Part shown: positions 15,674 to 23,208 of the stretch, one piece after another
Position numbering within the stretch: the first letter of the stretch is position 1
Layout: each line of letters begins with the position of its first letter
Notes under the pieces: generated by a model
The model's input: the letters and a program-made list of their open reading frames with translations, nothing else
What the model was told of the DNA's origin: nothing
Databases searched by the model: none
Made by a program: the position numbers and the translations under genes
Source: DASUFI01 sp036274635
Lineage (GTDB): Bacteria; Planctomycetota; B15-G4
DNA: 26,700 bases
Direction of reading: 5' to 3'
Assembly (NCBI GenBank): GCA_036274635.1
Contig: DASUFI010000314.1
Span: 1 to 26,700 of the forward strand

Positions 15674-18505
15674 ATGACCCCGCGCACGATAAGGAGCCTG
15701 ATCGCGACCCTCGTGGTCCTGGGTCTCGCGACCTGGGCCATCCTGGCCAACGACATCGTCCTGGGCCTCGACCTGCAGGGCGGCGTCACCATGCGCTACG
15801 AGCTGCAGCCGCCCGACGATCTGCCGGCCGGCAGCGACGTGGGGCAGATGATCGACTCGACCATCGAGACGCTGCGCCAGCGCATCGACACCTACGGCAT
15901 CCGCGAGTCGGCGACCACGCGCCAGGGCGAGCGCGAGCTGGTCATCGAGCTGCCCGGCAAGGGCAAGGACGAGGCCGAGACCATCAAGTCGGTCATCTCG
16001 CGCGTCGGCCGGCTCGAGTTCCGCATCGTGGCCTACGACGACGTGCGCAACGGCCTCAACGTCGAGGACGAGAAGAAGCGCCTCGGCGAGCTGCTCGACG
16101 CCAACAAGGGCAAGGGCCCGGACGAGATCGACGTCACGCCGCTGGACCGGCGCTTCACCGACGTGCTGTACCGCTGGGTGCCGTACAGCGACAAGCTGCT
16201 GGCCCAGCACCGCCAGGCGGAGAACCTCGAGGCCTTCAAGGGCGACAGCGGCCCGCTGGAGAAGGCGCCGCTCACGCCGGCCGACTACCTGCTGATCCGC
16301 AAGGAGTCGGCGTCCACGCGCAACTTCACCGGGGCTGACGTCGCCAGCGCCGGCACGGGCAGCGACCAGCGCGGCGGGCGCGCCGTGTCCATCACGCTGC
16401 GCTCCGACCGCCGCAGCGAGTTCGCCGACTTCTCGGGCGACAACATCGGCCAGTACATGGTCATCGTGCTCGACGACCGCCTCGCGCAGTCGCCGGCCAA
16501 GATCAACGACAGGCTGGACGGGTCCTTCGTCATCGAGGCCGGCGGCATCGGCGGCTTCTCCGAGCGCGAGATCAAGGACTACCTCACGGTCATCCGCTCC
16601 GGCAGCCTGCAGATGAAGCCGCGGCTGCTCTTCGAGAACACCATCGGCCCGTCGCTGGGCGAGGCGGCCATCAACGCCGGCGTCAACGCCTCGATCGCGG
16701 GCCTGCTCATCGTCGTGGTCTTCATGATCGTGTACTACCGCTGGCACGGCGTGCACGCCTCGGTGACGCTGCTGGCCAACTGCATGCTGCTGGCCGGCAT
16801 CCTCATGTTCCTCGGGGCCACGGTCACGCTGCCGGGCCTCGCGGGCCTGATCCTCACCTTCGGCATCGCCGTCGACGCCAACATCCTCATCTACGAGCGC
16901 ATGCGCGAGGAGAAGGACCGCGCGCACAGCCCGGCGCAGGTCATCAAGCTGGGCTTCGAGAAGGCGCTGGCCACCATCGTGGACAGCCACGTGACGGCCT
17001 TCATCACCGCCCTCGTGCTCTACAAGCTGGGCACAGGGCCGGTGCGCGGCTTCGCGGTCGTGCTCATGCTGGGCCTGATCACGTCGATCTGGTCCGCGCT
17101 GGTCGTGGGCCGCACGATCTACGACGTGCTCATGGAAACGGGCCGGATGAAGCACATCGGCTCGATGGCGCGCTTCGTGCGGCCGGACACCAAGATCGAG
17201 TTCATGCGCATCGGCTTCGCCTGCCTGCGCATCTCGGCGGTGCTCGTGCTGGTCTCGGCGGCGTCCATCTTCTTCGCCAACCCGGACAAGCTGTTCGGGC
17301 TGGACTTCCTGGGCGGCTACAAGGCCCAGGTGCGGCTGAGCAAGCCGGTGACGCAGGACGAGATCGTGAAGCGCATGAACACGATCTTCCCCGAGTCCGA
17401 TCCGCAGGTCGTGTCGCTCACCGACGCGAACAGCCCGCCGGGGATGGCGCACCAGTTCCTGATCAAGATCAAGGGCGAGGCCACGACCGAGAAGCAGGAG
17501 CTGGCGCTCCTGGGCTCCGAGTCGCTGGCCGAGCGCTACGAGCAGCCCATCAAGAAGGAGCTGGGCGACCTGCTGCTGCCCGACTTCAGCACCGACATGC
17601 AGCTGCAGGAGGACGCCGAGGCCTCCACCACGCACGTCAGCGCGACGCTGCACTTCGAGGGCGCGCCCGACCCGGCCAAGGTGGCGGCGCACCTCGCCAT
17701 GCTGAGCCAGGTGGAGGCCACCGCCGTCGGCGGCGACGGCGTGGCGATCACCGGCAAGATCGCGGGCGTGGGCGTGGACCCGAAGCTCATCGCGCAGCGC
17801 ATGAAGAGCGCGCTCGACCAGGCCACCGACGTGCCGCGGCCGAGCACGCCGCTGGCCGAGTCCACCACCATCGGCGCCCGCGTGGGCACCGAGCTGCGCG
17901 ACTCGGCCCTGCGCGCCATCCTCATCTCCTTCGTCGGCATCGTGCTCTACCTGCGCCTGCGCTTCCGCGAGTACCGCTACGGCTTCGCGGCCGTCATCGC
18001 GCTGGTGCACGACACGGCCATCGTGCTGGGCATCGTCGTGCTCGTGAACCAGATGGGCTGGCTGGACATCGAGATCGACCTGGCCATGATCGCGGCCTTC
18101 CTCACGATCATCGGCTACTCGATGAACGACACGATCGTGCTCTTCGACCGCGTGCGCGAGAACCTGCCGCGCATGAACGCGTCGCTCTACGACGTCATCG
18201 ACGCCTCGATGAACCAGGTGCTGGCGCGCTCCCTGCTGACCTCGTTCACCGTCATGCTCACGCTGATCGTGATCTTCATCATGAACATCGGGAAGCGGAA
18301 CGTGCTCGAGGGCTTCTCCTTCTCGATGATCATCGGCGTCATCGTGGGCACGTACTCGTCCATCTACGTGGCCAGCCCGATGCTGCTGATGTTCAGCTCG
18401 CGCGCGGAGCGCGACGCCAACAAGGGCGGCGGCGCGCGGCCGGCGGCCCCGAAGGGCTCGCTGGGCGTCAGCCCGCCGCAGGCCAAGGGCCAGGCCCTCA
18501 CCTGA
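15674..18505 (+). CDS. secDF: Fused protein translocase subunit SecDF
   Basis: A 943-residue fusion of SecD and SecF, the proton-driven membrane complex that pulls secreted proteins out of the SecYEG channel. GAGGAG lies just upstream of the ATG. SecD part: N-terminal helix (IATLVVLGLATWAIL), GLDLQGGVTMRYEL, a large periplasmic region (about 35-340), then six helices with GIAVDANILIYERMREE (key Asp). SecF part begins near residue 510 with a helix, GLDFLGGYKAQVRLSK, a periplasmic loop (about 560-745), and helices with GYSMNDTIVLFDRVREN. The C-terminal tail is Gly/Ala/Pro-rich. Most bacteria have separate secD and secF; fusions occur in Bacillus and several other groups. It is cotranscribed with rplS and followed directly by the LysM gene. 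Confidence 0.96.
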   Translation: MTPRTIRSLIATLVVLGLATWAILANDIVLGLDLQGGVTMRYELQPPDDLPAGSDVGQMIDSTIETLRQRIDTYGIRESATTRQGERELVIELPGKGKDEAETIKSVISRVGRLEFRIVAYDDVRNGLNVEDEKKRLGELLDANKGKGPDEIDVTPLDRRFTDVLYRWVPYSDKLLAQHRQAENLEAFKGDSGPLEKAPLTPADYLLIRKESASTRNFTGADVASAGTGSDQRGGRAVSITLRSDRRSEFADFSGDNIGQYMVIVLDDRLAQSPAKINDRLDGSFVIEAGGIGGFSEREIKDYLTVIRSGSLQMKPRLLFENTIGPSLGEAAINAGVNASIAGLLIVVVFMIVYYRWHGVHASVTLLANCMLLAGILMFLGATVTLPGLAGLILTFGIAVDANILIYERMREEKDRAHSPAQVIKLGFEKALATIVDSHVTAFITALVLYKLGTGPVRGFAVVLMLGLITSIWSALVVGRTIYDVLMETGRMKHIGSMARFVRPDTKIEFMRIGFACLRISAVLVLVSAASIFFANPDKLFGLDFLGGYKAQVRLSKPVTQDEIVKRMNTIFPESDPQVVSLTDANSPPGMAHQFLIKIKGEATTEKQELALLGSESLAERYEQPIKKELGDLLLPDFSTDMQLQEDAEASTTHVSATLHFEGAPDPAKVAAHLAMLSQVEATAVGGDGVAITGKIAGVGVDPKLIAQRMKSALDQATDVPRPSTPLAESTTIGARVGTELRDSALRAILISFVGIVLYLRLRFREYRYGFAAVIALVHDTAIVLGIVVLVNQMGWLDIEIDLAMIAAFLTIIGYSMNDTIVLFDRVRENLPRMNASLYDVIDASMNQVLARSLLTSFTVMLTLIVIFIMNIGKRNVLEGFSFSMIIGVIVGTYSSIYVASPMLLMFSSRAERDANKGGGARPAAPKGSLGVSPPQAKGQALT

Positions 18506-18951
18506 ACGCGCGCCGGGCGCTGCTGCTGGTCCTGTTCCTGGCCTGCGTGGGCCTGTGCATCGTGGTGATCGAGAACCTGCACGCGCCGGGGGGCAAGGCC
18601 GCGGCCTCCGGGCGCGCCGCCGCCGACGCCGTGCTGCCGGCGGCCGAGCCGCCCCTGCACCCCGAGGTGCTGGCCGGCGACGAGCTCGTGCTGCGCCTCG
18701 GCGGGCCGGGCGGCGTCGTCGCGGCGCCCGCGCCGCGGCGGGCCGCGCCGGCGTCGCCGCCGGCGCAGACTTCCAGGTCCCCGGCCGCCCCGGCGCAGCA
18801 CGACACCTACGTGGTGCAGCAGGGCGACACGCTCTCGGGCATCGCCCAGCGCGAGCTGGGCAGCGCGCGCCTCGCGGACGAGCTCGCGCGCCTGAACGGC
18901 ATCAGCGATCCGGCGGCGCTGCGCGCCGGCCAGGTGCTGAAGCTGCGCTGA
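18502..18951 (+). CDS. Membrane-anchored LysM-domain protein, probable CTG start
   Basis: A 149-residue protein if translation starts at CTG 18502, which overlaps the secDF stop as CTGA. That start gives NARRALLLVLFLACVGLCIVV, a short basic end followed by a hydrophobic helix, a proper signal-anchor. The next in-frame start, GTG 18547, would cut the helix in half. A low-complexity Ala/Pro/Gly-rich linker spans about residues 30-98. A single C-terminal LysM domain follows (YVVQQGDTLSGIAQREL, then LNGISDPAALRAGQVLKLR), which binds peptidoglycan or chitin-like glycans. Its role is unknown; a periplasmic, cell-wall-associated protein cotranslated with SecDF is likely. Confidence 0.8.
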   Translation: MNARRALLLVLFLACVGLCIVVIENLHAPGGKAAASGRAAADAVLPAAEPPLHPEVLAGDELVLRLGGPGGVVAAPAPRRAAPASPPAQTSRSPAAPAQHDTYVVQQGDTLSGIAQRELGSARLADELARLNGISDPAALRAGQVLKLR

Positions 18952-18961
18952 GGCGTCAGCG
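18946..18961. terminator. Palindrome carrying the LysM and hflX stop codons
   Basis: CGCTGA-GGCG-TCAGCG: a 6-bp perfect inverted repeat with a 4-base loop. The TGA of the LysM gene (plus) and the TGA of hflX (minus) lie in opposite arms. It has the same arrangement as the hairpin at 7751-7767. No T-tract is present. Confidence 0.35.
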
Positions 18962-20314
18962 TCGGCGCGGGGCGTGGCCGTTGCCCGCGCCGTTCCGGCC
19001 ACTCGGCGCACCGTCCTTCGCGCCGCCGTGGCCCGCCGGTTGCAGCGTGAGCCCGTGACCCTCGGCCCAGGCCCGCAGCCGGCCGGCCTGGCGCGGCGCG
19101 ACGGAGAGCTGGAAGGTCATCTCGCTCTCGCTCGCGGCGCTCTCCAGCACCGTGGCCAGCTCGCGCAGCTGCGCCATGAGGCGGCCCTGCTCCATGGGCA
19201 CCGACAGGCGCCAGCGGCGCGCGCTGCCCTGCAGGTGCTCGCGCACGCGGCGCGCGAGCTCGGGCAAGCCCTGGCCGGTGCGGGCCGAGACGGCCACCGC
19301 GCCCCGCTCGCTGTTGAGCAGCGCCTGCAGGTGCATGCCATCGCGCACGAGGTCCACCTTGTTGAGCACCGTGAGCGAGGGCACGCCGTCGGCGCCGATC
19401 TGGCGCAGCACCGCGGCCACGGCCTCGATGCGCGCGGGCGCGTCCTCGTCCGTGGCGTCCACCACGTGCAGCACGAGGTCCGCCTCGATGACCTCCTCGA
19501 GCGTGGCGTGGAAGGAGGCCACCAGGTGGTGCGGCAGGTCGCGCACGAAGCCGACGGTGTCCGAGAGCAGCACGTCGTCGAGGCCCTCGATGGGCCAGCG
19601 GCGCGTGCGCGTGTCGAGCGTGGCGAACAGGCGGTTGACCGCCGGCACGTCCGCGCCGGTGAGCGCATTGAACAGCGTCGACTTGCCCGTGTTGGTGTAG
19701 CCCGCCAGAGCCACGCTGCGCAGCGCGGTGCGGCCCTCGATCTGCAGCCGTGTGCGGCGCTCGAAGGTCTCCAGCCTGTCCATCAGCTCCTGGATGCGCT
19801 TCTGCACCAGGCGGCGGTCGGTCTCGATCTGCTTCTCGCCCGGCCCGCGCGTGCCCACGCCGCCACCGCGGTAGCGGTCGAGGTGGCTCCACTGGCCGCG
19901 CAGCCGCGGCAGCGCGTACTGCAGCTGCGCCAGCTCCACCTGCAGCTGCGCCTGCGCCGTGCGCGCGCGACGGGCGAAGATGTCCATGATGAGCTCGGAG
20001 CGGTCCACGACGCGCACGCCCAGGGCCTTGGTCAGGTTGCGCGCCTGCGCCGGCGAGAGGTCCATGTCGGCGATGGCCAGGTCCGCGCCGGTGCGCTCCA
20101 CGACGTCGCGCAGCTCGACCACCTTGCCCGAGCCGAGGTAGGTGGCGGCCACCGGGCGCTCGAGCCGCTGCACCACGCGCGCGGCCACGCCCACGTCGGC
20201 GGCCTCGGCCAGGCCGGCCAGCTCCGACAGCGGCGCCGCGTCGCGGCCGTCGACGGCGCCGAAGAGCACCGCCACCTCCGGGCGCTCGGTGGTCTCGTGG
20301 AAGCTCGCCCTCAC
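18956..20314 (-). CDS. hflX: GTPase HflX (ribosome-splitting factor)
   Basis: HflX, a GTPase that binds the large ribosomal subunit and splits stalled 70S ribosomes under stress. It has 452 residues. Start GTG 20314 overlaps the nadB stop (GTGA). The N-terminal HflX domain includes YLGSGKVVELRDVVERTGADL and the signature RYRGGGVGTRGPGEKQIETDRR. A coiled-coil helix pair precedes the G domain: G1 GYTNTGKST, G3 DTVGFVRDLPHHLVASFHATLEE, G4 NKVD, G5 VSARTGQGL. A C-terminal domain follows, with an extra Gly/Ala/Arg-rich basic tail (residues about 425-452, ending GHAPRRR) that could contact rRNA. Pairing with nadB is not a known functional link. Confidence 0.95.
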   Translation of the reverse strand: MRASFHETTERPEVAVLFGAVDGRDAAPLSELAGLAEAADVGVAARVVQRLERPVAATYLGSGKVVELRDVVERTGADLAIADMDLSPAQARNLTKALGVRVVDRSELIMDIFARRARTAQAQLQVELAQLQYALPRLRGQWSHLDRYRGGGVGTRGPGEKQIETDRRLVQKRIQELMDRLETFERRTRLQIEGRTALRSVALAGYTNTGKSTLFNALTGADVPAVNRLFATLDTRTRRWPIEGLDDVLLSDTVGFVRDLPHHLVASFHATLEEVIEADLVLHVVDATDEDAPARIEAVAAVLRQIGADGVPSLTVLNKVDLVRDGMHLQALLNSERGAVAVSARTGQGLPELARRVREHLQGSARRWRLSVPMEQGRLMAQLRELATVLESAASESEMTFQLSVAPRQAGRLRAWAEGHGLTLQPAGHGGAKDGAPSGRNGAGNGHAPRRR

Positions 20315-21960
20315 GTCCGGTCGGGCCTCGCGACGTCCAGGTCGCGCCGCCAGTGCGCGTCGTCGGGCTCGGGGTAGTCGCGCCGGTAGTGCGTGCCGCG
20401 GCTCTCCTGGCGCGCCACGGCCGAGCGCGCGATGAGCCAGCCCACGAGCATCTTGTTCACCAGCACCCAGCCGGCCGGGTCGCCGAAGACGCGCTGGCTC
20501 ACCAGGTGGTGCCAGGTGGAGAGGCGGCTGGCCGCCTGGTCGAGGCCTGGCCCGTCGCGCTCGATGCCGACCAGCCGCCACATGAGCGCGCGCAGAGCGT
20601 TGTCGAGGTCCTGCAGATCCAGGTCGCCCGAGACGCTGCGCGCCGAGAATCCGGCGCCGTCCGAGTGGATGACCGGGCCGTGCGCGCTGCCCGCCGCGTG
20701 CCGTCCGGCGCGGTCGCCCATGACCGCGCCCTCGAGCAGCGAGTTGCTGCCCATGCGGTTGGCGCCGTGAAAGCCGGTGCTCGCGGCCTCGCCGGCCACG
20801 TACAGGCCCTCCAGCGAGGTGCGGCCGTCGTCGTCGCTCAGCACCCCGCCCACCATGTAGTGGCAGGCCGGGTGCACCGGGATGAGGTCGCGCGTGATGT
20901 CGATGCCGAACTCGAGGCAGGCCTTGTGGATGTGCGGGAAGCGCGCGCGCACCCGGTCCGCGGGCAGGTGGCGCATGTCGAGGTAGACGTGCGTGTCGTG
21001 CACCTTGGCCAGCTGGGCCACGATGGAGCGCGAGACCACGTCGCGCGGAGCCAGCTCGGCGTCCTTGTGGTAGTCGGGCATGAAGCGGTGCCCGTGGCGG
21101 TCGCGCAGCACCGCGCCCTCGCCGCGCGCCGTCTCGCTCACCAGGATGCGCGACATGCCCGCCACGTACAGCACCGTCGGGTGGAACTGCACGAACTCCA
21201 TGCCGCGCAGCACCGCGCCCGCGCGGTAGGCCATGGCCAGCCCGTCGCCCGTGGCCGCCGCCGGGTTGCTGGTCTCGCGGTACAGCTGGCCCACGCCGCC
21301 GGTGCACAGGATGGTGGACGCCGCCCACACGCTGAAGAAGCCCTGGCGCGGCGCCCAGCAGACCGCACCGCGCACCGCCTCGCCGTCGGTGATGAGGTCC
21401 AGGACGAAGGTGTTCTCCAGCACCGAGAGCCGCGGGGCGCTGGCCGAGCGCTGCAGCAGCAGGCGCTGGATCTCCGCGCCGGTCTGGTCGCCGGCGTGCA
21501 CGATGCGCGCCACCGAGTGGCCGCCCTCCAGCGCCAGCTTGAGATGGTCGTCGTCCGTGCGGTCGAAGCGCGCGCCCCACTGCAGCCAGCGCTGCACCAC
21601 GTCCGGCCCGCCGCGCACGACCTCGTCGGTCACGTGCGGGTGCCCGAGCCCCGAGGCGACGTTGAGCGTGTCCCGCACGTGCAGCGCGGTGGCCTCGTCG
21701 CCGCCCCACGCCACCGCCATGCCGCCCTGCGCCCAGGCCGTGGCCGTCTCGCCGCGAGCGCCCTTGAGCAGCACGAGCGTATCGGACGTCTCCGAGGCCG
21801 CGATGCCGGCCGACAGGCCCGCGACGCCGCCGCCGATGATGAGCACCTCCGCCGTGCGCCGCGGCAGCTCCAGCGGATGCAGCTGCGCCAGCAGTCGCGG
21901 CACCTCGGGACCCGCCAGCATCAGCTGCGGCAACTCGGACTTCAGCGCGCCGTTCCCCAC
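20311..21960 (-). CDS. nadB: L-aspartate oxidase
   Basis: NadB oxidises L-aspartate to iminoaspartate with FAD, the first step of de novo NAD synthesis. It has 549 residues from GTG 21960, chosen because GGAGG lies 5 bases upstream and the protein then has normal length. Motifs: FAD-binding VLIIGGGVAGLSAG, TAWAQGGMAVAW, STILCTGGVGQLY with NPAAATGDGLAMAYRAGA, MEFVQFHPTVLYV, VSETARGEGAVLRD, HPACHYMVGGVLSDDDGRTS and LYVAGEAASTGFHGANRMGSNSLLE. The last three are typical of aspartate oxidase and succinate-dehydrogenase flavoproteins. The quinolinate synthase genes nadA and nadC are not nearby. It has a long structured leader. Confidence 0.95.
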   Translation of the reverse strand: MGNGALKSELPQLMLAGPEVPRLLAQLHPLELPRRTAEVLIIGGGVAGLSAGIAASETSDTLVLLKGARGETATAWAQGGMAVAWGGDEATALHVRDTLNVASGLGHPHVTDEVVRGGPDVVQRWLQWGARFDRTDDDHLKLALEGGHSVARIVHAGDQTGAEIQRLLLQRSASAPRLSVLENTFVLDLITDGEAVRGAVCWAPRQGFFSVWAASTILCTGGVGQLYRETSNPAAATGDGLAMAYRAGAVLRGMEFVQFHPTVLYVAGMSRILVSETARGEGAVLRDRHGHRFMPDYHKDAELAPRDVVSRSIVAQLAKVHDTHVYLDMRHLPADRVRARFPHIHKACLEFGIDITRDLIPVHPACHYMVGGVLSDDDGRTSLEGLYVAGEAASTGFHGANRMGSNSLLEGAVMGDRAGRHAAGSAHGPVIHSDGAGFSARSVSGDLDLQDLDNALRALMWRLVGIERDGPGLDQAASRLSTWHHLVSQRVFGDPAGWVLVNKMLVGWLIARSAVARQESRGTHYRRDYPEPDDAHWRRDLDVARPDRT

Positions 21961-22045
21961 TCCTACCTCCGCCTCATCGGCGCCCGGCCACTCCACCCGG
22001 CGGCCCGCCGCGAGCGAGCGCGCGTGAGGGTGATCGAGTAGCCCC
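21961..22045. other. Proximal nadB leader with Shine-Dalgarno
   Basis: On the minus strand this stretch ends in GGCGGAGGTAGGA just before the nadB GTG. No open frame with coding character is visible. The CGGAGGT at the ribosome-binding site is complementary to ACCTCCG inside the stem-loop at 22046-22097. Confidence 0.5.
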
Positions 22046-22097
22046 GGTGCGACGTGACGGAAATCCTCCGGAGGTCGCCGCCGGACCACGTCGCACC
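22046..22097 (-). promoter_or_regulatory. Perfect 11-bp stem-loop in the nadB leader
   Basis: GGTGCGACGTG (22046-22056) and CACGTCGCACC (22087-22097) are perfect inverted copies flanking a 30-base loop. The loop contains the palindrome CCTCCGGAGG (22065-22074). Read on the minus strand, the loop carries ACCTCCG, complementary to CGGAGGT at the nadB ribosome-binding site. It lies about 85-140 bases upstream of nadB, inside its presumed leader. It could be an RNA regulator or a protein operator. I know no NAD-related riboswitch of this shape. Confidence 0.55.
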
Positions 22098-22300
22098 GCG
22101 CCACCGCAGCTGCGCACCAGCCAGTCGACCCGTTCGGCTTCACTATAGATCGGCCTCCCTGCCCACGAGGCTTCAACGGCAGCGCGACGTGCCGCACGCC
22201 GCGTGCATGCCCGGCATCCCTCCCTCTGGTCGGGCCGCGATCCACGGCCTCACATGCATGGGCTCGACGTCCGCCCGGCCGGCACCGCGCCGACCCTCCC
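22098..22300. other. Non-coding stretch between nadB and lexA leaders
   Basis: No convincing coding frame, RNA gene or repeat is visible. On the minus strand TATAGT (22147-22142) could serve as a nadB -10 element, but no good -35 lies at the right distance. The remainder is plain GC-rich sequence. Confidence 0.4.
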
Positions 22301-22308
22301 GGCATTTT

Positions 22309-22369
22309 CCCTAACATTCACCAAAGTCCAGGCGCGTTTCAGCCGATGTTAGGGTAAACCAAGCCTAAC
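22309..22369 (+). promoter_or_regulatory. Candidate LexA operator region (three CCTAAC half-sites)
   Basis: GTTAGG (22348-22353) and CCTAAC (22364-22369) form a perfect 6-bp inverted repeat with a 10-base spacer, 22 bases in all. A third half-site lies upstream as CCCTAACAT (22309-22317), a 9-bp perfect inverted copy of ATGTTAGGG (22346-22354). The cluster lies about 55-115 bases before a small gene and lexA. LexA nearly always represses itself, so this is the natural candidate operator. It matches none of the proteobacterial (CTGT-N8-ACAG), Bacillus (GAAC-N4-GTTC) or alphaproteobacterial (GTTC-N7-GTTC) forms. No confident -35/-10 pair was found. Confidence 0.5.
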
Positions 22370-22423
22370 GAGGCCTGCTTCGGGCCGGCACGAGCCGACC
22401 CCGGCGGTCCGGAAGGAGAGCCC

Positions 22424-22504
22424 ATGATTCGAGAGATCCTCACCAGCGAGACGCTCGCCGTCGCGGCGATGCTCGTGATCTTCCTGGCCGTGGTCCTGGT
22501 CTGA
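22424..22504 (+). CDS. 26-residue single-helix membrane peptide, lexA operon
   Basis: A tiny gene, ATG 22424 to TGA 22504, with an excellent ribosome-binding site: GGAAGGAG ends 5 bases before the ATG. The peptide begins MIREILTSETLA and continues VAAMLVIFLAVVLV. It has a short charged N-terminal part and one hydrophobic helix of about 17 residues ending at the C-terminus. It lies between the candidate LexA operator and lexA, 10 bases before the lexA start, so it should be cotranscribed with lexA. I do not recognise the family. Its size and topology resemble SOS-induced small membrane proteins such as SidA and TisB, but no homology is claimed. An alternative is a leader peptide needed only for lexA translation. 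Confidence 0.65.
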   Translation: MIREILTSETLAVAAMLVIFLAVVLV

Positions 22505-22514
22505 GCGGAGACGC

Positions 22515-23123
22515 ATGTTCCTCACCGAGAAGCAGCTCGCCGTCCTCAACTTCATCCGCGACTTCATCCGAGACCGCGGCATCTCGCCCACCCTGGACGA
22601 GATGTCGCAGTACTTCGGCGTTTCCAAGATCACCGTCTACGAGCACGTCAGCGCGCTCGAGAAGAAGGGCGCGCTCCGCAAGACCCGCAACCTGGCGCGC
22701 TCCATCGAGCTGGTCGAGCCGCCCTCGGCACCCGCCCGCCGCACGCTCGAGGTCCGCGGCCGCATCGCCGCCGGCTCGGCCATCGAGGCCGTGGACAACC
22801 CGGAGAGCATGGCCCTCGACGACCTCGCGCCGCCCGGCGACGCCTACCTGCTGCGCGTCGTGGGCGACTCCATGATCAAGGCTCACATCTGCGATGGCGA
22901 CCTCGTCGTCGTCCAGCCAGCCGACGCCGCACGCGACGGCGACATCGTCGTCGCGCTGCTGCCCGACGCCTCGACGGGCGGCGTGAAGGCCACGCTCAAG
23001 CGCTTCTTCCACGAGGCCGACGCGATCCGCCTGCAGCCCGAGAACGACAGCCTGAAGCCGCTGCGCGTGCGGCAGGTCCAGGTCCAGGGGCGCGTGGTGG
23101 GCGTCGTCCGCAGCAAGGTCTGA
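22515..23123 (+). CDS. lexA: LexA repressor (SOS regulator, S24 autopeptidase)
   Basis: LexA, the SOS repressor that cleaves itself when stimulated by RecA filaments. It has 202 residues with a GGAG ribosome-binding site. The N-terminal winged helix-turn-helix is at about 24-55 (PTLDEMSQYFGVSKITVYEHVSALEKKG). The peptidase part has the scissile Ala86-Gly87 in RGRIAAGSAIEA, Ser119 in VVGDSMIKAHICDGD, and the general-base Lys162 in ATLKRFF. All catalytic parts are present, so it should be a working SOS repressor. Ser and Lys are 43 residues apart, against 37 in E. coli, because of an insertion around LLPDASTGG. The DNA-reading helix (SKITVYEHVSAL) differs from well-studied LexA proteins, in line with an unusual operator. 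Confidence 0.94.
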   Translation: MFLTEKQLAVLNFIRDFIRDRGISPTLDEMSQYFGVSKITVYEHVSALEKKGALRKTRNLARSIELVEPPSAPARRTLEVRGRIAAGSAIEAVDNPESMALDDLAPPGDAYLLRVVGDSMIKAHICDGDLVVVQPADAARDGDIVVALLPDASTGGVKATLKRFFHEADAIRLQPENDSLKPLRVRQVQVQGRVVGVVRSKV

Positions 23124-23166
23124 TCCAGGCCGCCGGCGCGCCCGCACCGGCTTGCGGCCACCGCAG

Positions 23167-23196
23167 TGGCAGCCCGCGAGAACGGCGCGCTAGACT
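23167..23196 (+). promoter_or_regulatory. Possible promoter of tRNA-Pro
   Basis: TAGACT (23191-23196) is a good -10, identical to that of the HU-gene promoter. The -35, TGGCAG (23167-23172), is weak with 18-base spacing. The -10 is followed by GCCGCCGC, a GC-rich discriminator, and transcription would start a few bases before the tRNA. Confidence 0.4.
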
Positions 23197-23208
23197 GCCG
23201 CCGCTCGA

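Noticed and set aside
15581..18010. An 809-codon minus-strand frame opposite secDF
   Set aside because: It is His/Asp/Arg/Ala/Val-rich with no domain and is the mirror of the secDF codon pattern.
18956..21709. A 917-codon minus-strand frame spanning nadB and hflX
   Set aside because: Only the hflX part is real; the rest is an out-of-frame reading of nadB. The genes overlap as GTGA.
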